This document shows positions 22,585 to 30,239 of a DNA stretch of 30,239 nt, one piece after another. The position numbers and the translations under genes are program-made. Every line of letters begins with the position of its first letter. Positions within the stretch are counted from its first letter, which is position 1. Under the pieces are notes generated by a model, which saw nothing but the letters and a program-made list of their open reading frames with translations, made no database searches and was not told where the DNA came from. Origin of the DNA: JBAYSY01 sp041675885 (GTDB lineage Bacteria > Pseudomonadota > Alphaproteobacteria > Rhodobacterales > Rhodobacteraceae); the NCBI GenBank assembly GCA_041675885.1, contig JBAYSY010000035.1, positions 1-30,239 of the forward strand, read 5' to 3'.

Positions 22585-23436
22585 TCAGGCGCGGGCAATC
22601 AGCCAGTCAAGCGCGCGCGCGGGCAGAAGCCTGCGCGCCACCCCCATCACCCGCGACGGCGTGGTGACGTGGTAGCGCACCCGGGGCCGCGGGCTTTCCA
22701 GCGCATGGACCAGGCTGCGCGTCACCGCCGAGGGCGGCAGTTCGAACCTGTCCGGCCCCCGGCTTCCGTAAAGCCGTTTCAGCAGGACCGTGCGATACTG
22801 TTCCGCCCGGGGCGAGTTCTCCCAGTCGATCCAGCGTTCGAAATGCGGCACCGAATTCGCGCGGATACGCGAGGTGATGGGCCCCGGCTCGATCAGGATC
22901 ACCTTGATCGGCGTGTCGCGCATCTCGATCCGCAGCACGTCGGTCAGCCCTTCCAGCGCGTATTTGCTGGCGACATAGGCACCGCGCCAGCGCATCGGCA
23001 CCAGCCCCAGCACCGAGGAGCAATTGACGATCCGCCCGCCGCCCTGCGCCCGCATGATCGGGATCACCTGCCGGGTCAGGTCATGCCAGCCGAACAGGTT
23101 GACCTCGAACAGCGCCCGCAGCGCATCGGCGGGCAGATCCTCGGCCGCGCCGGGAATCGCATAGGCGCCGTTGTTGTAAAGCGCGTCGAGCCGGGGCGCG
23201 CGGGCCTGCGCCTCGGCCACGGCCGCACGGATGCTTTCCGGGTCGGAATAGTCGAGCGGAAAGCTTTCCAGCCCCTCGGCCCGCAGCCGCGCGCAATCCT
23301 CGGGCTTGCGACAGGTGGCGAAGACCCGCCAGCCGCGGGCGGCAAGCCCCTTCGCGGCGTCATGGCCGATGCCCGAGGAACAGCCGGTCATCAGCACCGT
23401 GCGCGGGGCGCCCCCGGCGGGATCGGATTCAGTCAT
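22585..23436 (-). CDS. Short-chain dehydrogenase/reductase (classical SDR)
   Basis: A 283-residue NAD(P)-dependent oxidoreductase of unknown substrate. The Rossmann motif is TGCSSGIG (residues 17-24), followed by R in ATCRK, which suggests NADP preference. NNGAY corresponds to the structural NAG motif. The catalytic set is S140/S141, Y154 and K158 in YVASKYALEG, and IEPGPITSRI follows. The C-terminal part (after about residue 230) is basic with RVRYHVTTPSRVMGVARRLLPARALDWLI, as in retinol-dehydrogenase-like SDRs that associate with membranes. The start codon lies only 13 bases from the end of element B. Without that element it would begin 22 bases after the SH3 gene stop. Confidence 0.92.
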   Translation of the reverse strand: MTESDPAGGAPRTVLMTGCSSGIGHDAAKGLAARGWRVFATCRKPEDCARLRAEGLESFPLDYSDPESIRAAVAEAQARAPRLDALYNNGAYAIPGAAEDLPADALRALFEVNLFGWHDLTRQVIPIMRAQGGGRIVNCSSVLGLVPMRWRGAYVASKYALEGLTDVLRIEMRDTPIKVILIEPGPITSRIRANSVPHFERWIDWENSPRAEQYRTVLLKRLYGSRGPDRFELPPSAVTRSLVHALESPRPRVRYHVTTPSRVMGVARRLLPARALDWLIARA

Positions 23437-23449
23437 TGCGAAAGGTCAT

Positions 23450-23732
23450 GGTGGAGTCTGTGTTGCCTATGGATCGGTAGGGGACAGCGTGTCTGGAGCG
23501 CAATTTTCGCCCGGTATCAAGGCGCGTAAGCGCCGCCGGGCAGCGGCCGACCGCCCCTATGGGCGGCCGCTCCTGCAATGTTGCGGCATGCTCAAGGCGA
23601 GGGGTATTCGGCACCATAAACTGCCAGACCACCACTGTTGCAGCGGCCCCCCGCGGTCGGCCGCTGCCCTCTGTTGCGCAGTATATTTGCGCCGTTCGGC
23701 AAAGCCGACCAACACGCAAGGCAGACACCGCC
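23450..23732 (-). mobile_element. MITE-like inverted-repeat element, copy B, with 8-bp target duplication
   Basis: A 283-bp non-coding element between the SH3 and SDR genes. Its ends are inverted repeats, GGTGGAGTCTGTGTTG (23450) against GGCGGTGTCTGCCTTG (complement, ending at 23732). They agree at about 20 of 28 positions. It is bounded exactly on both sides by AAGGTCAT (23442-23449 and 23733-23740), the footprint of an insertion that duplicates 8 bp. The internal 17-bp inverted repeats lie at 23538-23554 and 23653-23669. The sequence is a near copy of 1277-1549 in the other orientation. No transposase is encoded, so it would depend on an enzyme supplied elsewhere. Confidence 0.8.
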
Positions 23733-23749
23733 AAGGTCATCGCGAAAGA

Positions 23750-24295
23750 TCAGTCCGCCGGGCGCAACAGCCGGGCGGCGACCCAGCCTTCCACCCCGTC
23801 GCCCTCGATGACGATCCGGACCCAGCCGGACGGGTCTTCGGCGACGACCCGCACCTGCTCACCCTCGCTCAGCCGTCCGATCACCCCGAACCCGGTCGAG
23901 GGCCCGTCACGGACATTCAGCGCCTCGGTGGCGACGGTGCGGATGTCGATGGGGTCCGGCTCCGGCACGGCGGCGACTTCGGGCGCGGGCGTTTCGGCGG
24001 GCACGGCGGCGGGCATTTCGGTCGGCACGACCTCTGCCACCGCCTCGGGGGCCGGGGCGCTGACCGGCACCGCCCCGGCCACGGCGACAGGTTCCGGGGC
24101 AGGCACGGGTTCGGCGGCGGATATCGCCACGGCTTGCACGGGCGCGGACTGTGCGGGCGCCGGGGCCTCGGCCACAGCCGCAGGCACCACATCAGACTCC
24201 GGCAGAAGCCCGGCGCGGCGGGCGTCGTCGTCGGCTCCCTCCATGGTCCCCCAGATCACCAGCACCAACGCGGCCAGATACAACGTCAAACGCAT
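23750..24295 (-). CDS. SH3-domain protein with N-terminal membrane anchor
   Basis: A 181-residue protein. Residues about 3-19 (LTLYLAALVLVIWGTME) form a signal or membrane anchor. Residues about 30-115 are a low-complexity Ala/Pro/Val/Glu linker. The C-terminal 65 residues are a bacterial SH3 (SH3b) domain: ALNVRDGPSTGFGVIGRLSEGEQVRVVAEDPSGWVRI, then GVEGWVAARLL. Such domains usually act in the periplasm, often binding peptidoglycan or proteins; nothing shows an enzyme. ATG 24295 is preferred over GTG 24298 since GAAGGG lies upstream. A TATGAT-like -10 is at 24328-24333 (minus strand). It probably formed an operon with the SDR gene before insertion of element B. Confidence 0.88.
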   Translation of the reverse strand: MRLTLYLAALVLVIWGTMEGADDDARRAGLLPESDVVPAAVAEAPAPAQSAPVQAVAISAAEPVPAPEPVAVAGAVPVSAPAPEAVAEVVPTEMPAAVPAETPAPEVAAVPEPDPIDIRTVATEALNVRDGPSTGFGVIGRLSEGEQVRVVAEDPSGWVRIVIEGDGVEGWVAARLLRPAD

Positions 24296-24327
24296 CACTC
24301 ATCCCTTCGCATCCCATCGCGTTTTCC

Positions 24328-24333
24328 ATCATA
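24328..24333 (-). promoter_or_regulatory. Candidate -10 box of the SH3 gene
   Basis: TATGAT on the minus strand, five of six consensus positions, 33 bases before the ATG. The -35 at the right distance is only TTCCCC. Confidence 0.35.
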
Positions 24334-24427
24334 TCACCCGAATCGCGCCGGGGGAAAACGGTAAATCCCCCCTTGCCCGGCGATTTCCGGCTGGACCGGC
24401 GCGCGGACGCGGCTTACATCCGGGACC

Positions 24428-26737
<2,310 letters not shown>

Positions 26738-26760
26738 AGCCGCACGCGGGCCGGAAAGCG

Positions 26761-26781
26761 CCGGGGGCTTCGCGCCCCCGG
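26761..26781 (+). terminator. Terminator-like hairpin after parC
   Basis: CCGGGGGC (26761-26768), TTCGC, GCCCCCGG (26774-26781), followed by ACCCCCGCGGGATATTT. The stem plus GGATATTT tail looks like an intergenic motif I recall as frequent in Rhodobacteraceae. A partly complementary counterpart, CATCCCCGCCGG, lies at about 26850-26862, facing the P450 gene. Confidence 0.5.
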
Positions 26782-26819
26782 ACCCCCGCGGGATATTTCG
26801 ATCACGGTGAAGGGGCAGA

Positions 26820-26948
26820 AGCGCGATTCTCTCCTTCTTCTGTCTGAAAACATCCCCGCCGGAGGCTTCGCCGGGAGACGCAATTCTTCCAGTGGATGAA
26901 TTGCCCCGGCGGAGGCGGCGTCTCGGGAACCTTCCGGTGGAAAGTTCC
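26820..26948. repeat. Chain of inverted repeats between parC and P450
   Basis: GCAATTC (26880-26886) pairs with GAATTGC (26898-26904), with inner TCC/GGA. GAGACGC (26875-26881) pairs with GCGTCTC (26918-26924), sharing a base with the first stem so the two compete. GGAAC..TTCC (from 26926) pairs with GGAA.GTTCC (to 26948). The block lies in a 282-base gap between convergent genes that holds no gene. Bidirectional termination is the simplest explanation. Confidence 0.45.
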
Positions 26949-27019
26949 AGCCGCGACCGGGCGCCCCGTGGGCACCCCGGAGGCCAACCCTCCGCTTGCG
27001 GAACGTCGGCGGACTTCCT

Positions 27020-28402
27020 TCATCCCCGGCCTTCAGCACCGCGCCCTTCCCTTCCCTGCACCGGCTCCGCCGTCAGCCAGACTCCGCCCTCGGGGCGCAG
27101 GGTCAGGATCATCACCGGCTTCGGGCCCCGCCCCGCGACCGGGGCAAAGCGGAACCGGGCGAGCAGGGTGGCGAGGATCACCACCGCCTCCTGCATGGCG
27201 AAGCTTGCGCCGATGCAGATGCGCGGCCCGTCGCCGAAGGGGATATGCGCGTAGCGGTCGGCCGGGGGCGATTCGAACCGGGCGGGGTCGAAGCGGTCGG
27301 GTTCCCGCCACAGCGCATGATGCCGGTGGACCGCATAGATCGGCAGGATGACGGTATCGCCACGGCGGATCTCGCGGCCGCAAAGCTCATCGTCCGCCCG
27401 GGCGGTGCGCGACAGGAAGGCCGCGGGCGGGTAGAGCCGCAGCGTCTCATCGACGATCCGGCGGATCAGCGGCAGGCGGGCCACGTCCCCGGCCTCGGCC
27501 GCGCGGCCGCCCAGCACCGCGCGCGCCTCGTCCCGCGCCGCCGCCTGCACGCCCGGATCGAAGGCGCAGAGATAGAGCGCCCAGCCCAGCGTCAGCGCCG
27601 TCGTCTCGTGCCCGGCGACGATGAAGGTCAGCAGGTTGTCGCGCAACTCCGCCGTGGTCATGCGGCGGCCCGACTTCGGATCCTCGCCCGCGATCAGCAG
27701 GTCGAGCAGGTCGGGCACCCCCGGCGCCCCCTCGCGCCGGCGCCGCTCGATGGCCGCGTCCGCCACCCCCTTCATCTCGCGCAGCGCGGGGCCGGCCCGC
27801 AGCCGCGCCGGGCGCGGCACCCATCCCGGCAGGCCGAGGATATCGAGCAGCGAGACCTTGGCAGTCTGGGCGATATAGCCCTCGATCGCCCGATGCACCG
27901 CCGCGCGGTCGAACCCCTCGCCGCCCGAAAAGGTCACGTCCGAGATCACCTCGAAGGTCGCGGTCACCATCTCGTGGAACGCATCCACCGGCCGGCCCGC
28001 CGTCGCGCCGATCCGGTCCGCCGCCCGCTCCGCCGCCGCGGTCATCACCGGCCCCAGCGCCGCCACGTTGCGCTGCGAGAACACCGGCGCCGCGGTCCGC
28101 CGTTGCCACAACCATTCGTCACCCTCGGCGATGAACAGGCTCTGCCCGATCGCCGGGCCGAGGATCAGCCTCGTCACCTCGGACTTCGGGTAGTCCTGCA
28201 CCCGGTCGCGCAACACGCGCCTGAGCGCGCCCGGCTCCATCACCATGTGCCAGCGCAGCCCGGTAACGCCCGAGACCATCCAGGCCCGCGTCGCCATCTC
28301 GGGGATCAGTTCAAGCACGTTGCGCCGCGCCGCCCGCAACGTGCCGAACACCCCGAGCGGCCGCGTGGCCAGCGGCACCCGGACGGGAATCGCCTGCGCC
28401 AT
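27020..28402 (-). CDS. Cytochrome P450
   Basis: A 460-residue heme-thiolate monooxygenase of unknown substrate. The I-helix motif AGHETTALTLGWALYL, the K-helix ETLR in VDETLRLYPPAAFLSRTAR and the heme-binding PFGDGPRICIGASFA with ligand C396 are intact. There is no membrane anchor and no fused reductase, so it would use separate redox partners, none of which is visible in the window. PERF-like RFDPARFESPPADRYAHIPFG resembles the fatty-acid or CYP102/CYP4-like side of the superfamily more than camphor-type P450s; that is a weak impression. The start at 28402 has AGGGGAGGG upstream. It is divergent from a lipoprotein gene, with a 122-base gap. Confidence 0.94.
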   Translation of the reverse strand: MAQAIPVRVPLATRPLGVFGTLRAARRNVLELIPEMATRAWMVSGVTGLRWHMVMEPGALRRVLRDRVQDYPKSEVTRLILGPAIGQSLFIAEGDEWLWQRRTAAPVFSQRNVAALGPVMTAAAERAADRIGATAGRPVDAFHEMVTATFEVISDVTFSGGEGFDRAAVHRAIEGYIAQTAKVSLLDILGLPGWVPRPARLRAGPALREMKGVADAAIERRRREGAPGVPDLLDLLIAGEDPKSGRRMTTAELRDNLLTFIVAGHETTALTLGWALYLCAFDPGVQAAARDEARAVLGGRAAEAGDVARLPLIRRIVDETLRLYPPAAFLSRTARADDELCGREIRRGDTVILPIYAVHRHHALWREPDRFDPARFESPPADRYAHIPFGDGPRICIGASFAMQEAVVILATLLARFRFAPVAGRGPKPVMILTLRPEGGVWLTAEPVQGREGRGAEGRG

Positions 28403-28524
28403 CCGTCCCTCCCCTTTCGCAACGGATATAGGCCGGGACGCGGCCGCCGCCCACCCCCCGCCCTGACGTTGCACGGCCCGCGCGGCCGGGCTATGCAGGG
28501 CGGATGCTGCCACGGAGCCCCGCG

Positions 28525-29127
28525 ATGATCCCGACCCCCGCCCGCCGCGCCGCCCTGCTTGCGGGGGTGCTTGCGCTGGCCGCCTGCACCGATGCGACCC
28601 TGCGCGAAGACCCGCCGGAGCTGCTGTCGGACATGCGGCTCGGCCATGTCGTGGTGGTGGCGGAGAACGCCCAGAAGGTGCCGATTTCGCGCGATGCCAC
28701 GCCCGATGAGTGGAAGGAGGCGATGACCGCCGCGCTCAGGGAACGGTTCGGCCGGACCGAGGGCACGCGGCTTTACCATCTCGGGGTCAATATCGACGGC
28801 TATGCGCTTGCGCCGCCGGGGATTCCGGTGGTGGCGGCACCGAAGTCGGTGCTGGTGATCTCGGCCAATGTCTGGGAGGACGCGAGGGGCGACGAACGGC
28901 TCAACCCCGAGGCGCGGCAACTGACGATCTTCGAGGGCATCTCCGGCGAGACGGTGATCGGTTCGGGGCTTACCCGCGGCAAGGCGGCGCAGATGCGGAC
29001 GCTCTCGCGCAATGCCGCGCGGGCGGTCGAAAACTGGCTGGTCGAGAACCCCGACTGGTTCGCCCCGCAGGACGGCGGGGAGGACGGGGGTGCCGAAGAA
29101 GCGGCCGGGGTGGCGAAAGCCAACTGA
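28525..29127 (+). CDS. Conserved hypothetical lipoprotein
   Basis: A 200-residue exported protein I do not recognise. The N-terminus MIPTPARRAALLAGVLALAACT is a clear lipoprotein signal with the lipid-modified C21. The residue after it is T, which favours the outer membrane by the usual rule. The mature part has strands such as RLGHVVVVAENAQKVPISRDATPDEWKEAM, RTEGTRLYHLGVNIDGYALAPPGIP and SVLVISANVWEDARGDERLNPEARQLTIFEG, then a helix ending NPDWF, and an acidic tail. Start 28525 is chosen because it opens the signal peptide; ATG 28504 is possible. Neighbours (P450, tuf) give no clue to a role. Confidence 0.85.
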   Translation: MIPTPARRAALLAGVLALAACTDATLREDPPELLSDMRLGHVVVVAENAQKVPISRDATPDEWKEAMTAALRERFGRTEGTRLYHLGVNIDGYALAPPGIPVVAAPKSVLVISANVWEDARGDERLNPEARQLTIFEGISGETVIGSGLTRGKAAQMRTLSRNAARAVENWLVENPDWFAPQDGGEDGGAEEAAGVAKAN

Positions 29128-29226
29128 CGCTTGATTTCTCCCGCTTCGGGCGATAGATGGCCCCCGGTGTTGAAACGGGCCCGGCCACCATCCGGCGGGG
29201 CCCCCTAATCTCGGGACGCCCGCGAC
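29128..29226 (+). promoter_or_regulatory. tuf upstream region
   Basis: A 99-base gap. TTGATT (29134-29139) followed at 17 bases by TAGATG is a possible promoter, and CCCGCTTCGGG just inside it is a small hairpin that could end the lipoprotein transcript. GGCCCGGCC and GGCGGGGCCCC add further GC symmetry. No clean SD beyond weak purines is seen before the ATG. Confidence 0.3.

Positions 29227-30239
<1,013 letters not shown>

Overview
The window looks like chromosomal DNA of a high-GC alphaproteobacterium, most likely of the Rhodobacterales (Rhodobacter/Paracoccus/Rhodovulum-like). The evidence is the very high G+C at third codon positions, the polyhydroxybutyrate block phaZ<>phaC-phaP-phaR, the hflK-hflC-DUF2065-degP operon, a tRNA with an encoded CCA, and the tandem of a glutamine-synthetase-like enzyme with a FAD amine oxidase. 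Nearly all coding DNA is core metabolism or housekeeping. I see no phage, no transposase gene, no CRISPR array, and no defence or secondary-metabolite island.

Layout. 1-1252: 3' end of pheT (+). 1253-1645: a 273-bp inverted-repeat element plus a second repeat module. 1646-3869: pyrG and secG (-). 4118-5380: purD (-). 5559-7136: xseA (+), separated from purD by a REP-like palindrome. 7253-7567: a DUF3775-type gene. 7715-7790: tRNA-Val(UAC) (-). 8072-10223: rpiA and glutathione reductase (+). 10284-14213: hflK, hflC, DUF2065 and a DegP-type protease (+). 14539-17916: an overlapping three-gene operon resembling the gamma-glutamyl polyamine route: class I amidotransferase, glutamine-synthetase-like ligase, FAD oxidoreductase. 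17985-22549: phaR, phaP and phaC (-) diverging from phaZ (+), a complete PHB synthesis, granule, regulator and depolymerase module. 22585-24295: a short-chain dehydrogenase and an SH3 protein (-), separated by a mobile-looking element. 24428-26737: parC (+). 27020-28402: cytochrome P450 (-). 28525-29127: lipoprotein (+). 29227-end: 5' part of tuf (+).

The unexplained structure lies between the genes. A family of short non-coding repeats recurs at least six times in 30 kb. Two near-full-length copies (1277-1549 and 23450-23732, opposite orientations) share terminal inverted repeats, perfect 17-bp internal inverted repeats and an almost identical core. The exception is a 10-bp block that differs almost completely. 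The second copy is bounded exactly by an 8-bp direct repeat (AAGGTCAT), as expected for transposition, and it splits what reads as a tight SH3-SDR gene pair. Four other gaps carry related pieces or deletion derivatives (about 3956-4002, 7868-7965, 14285-14400 and 18607-18697). This MITE-like family, whose autonomous partner is not in the window, is the best candidate for something undescribed here.

Other points are a TGC-rich direct repeat inside the -35/-10 spacer of phaP (candidate PhaR operator), competing inverted repeats between phaC and phaZ that could hide the phaC ribosome site, a (C)9 tract inside xseA, and a chain of hairpins between parC and the P450 gene. All homology calls come from reading motifs by eye. 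No database search was possible.
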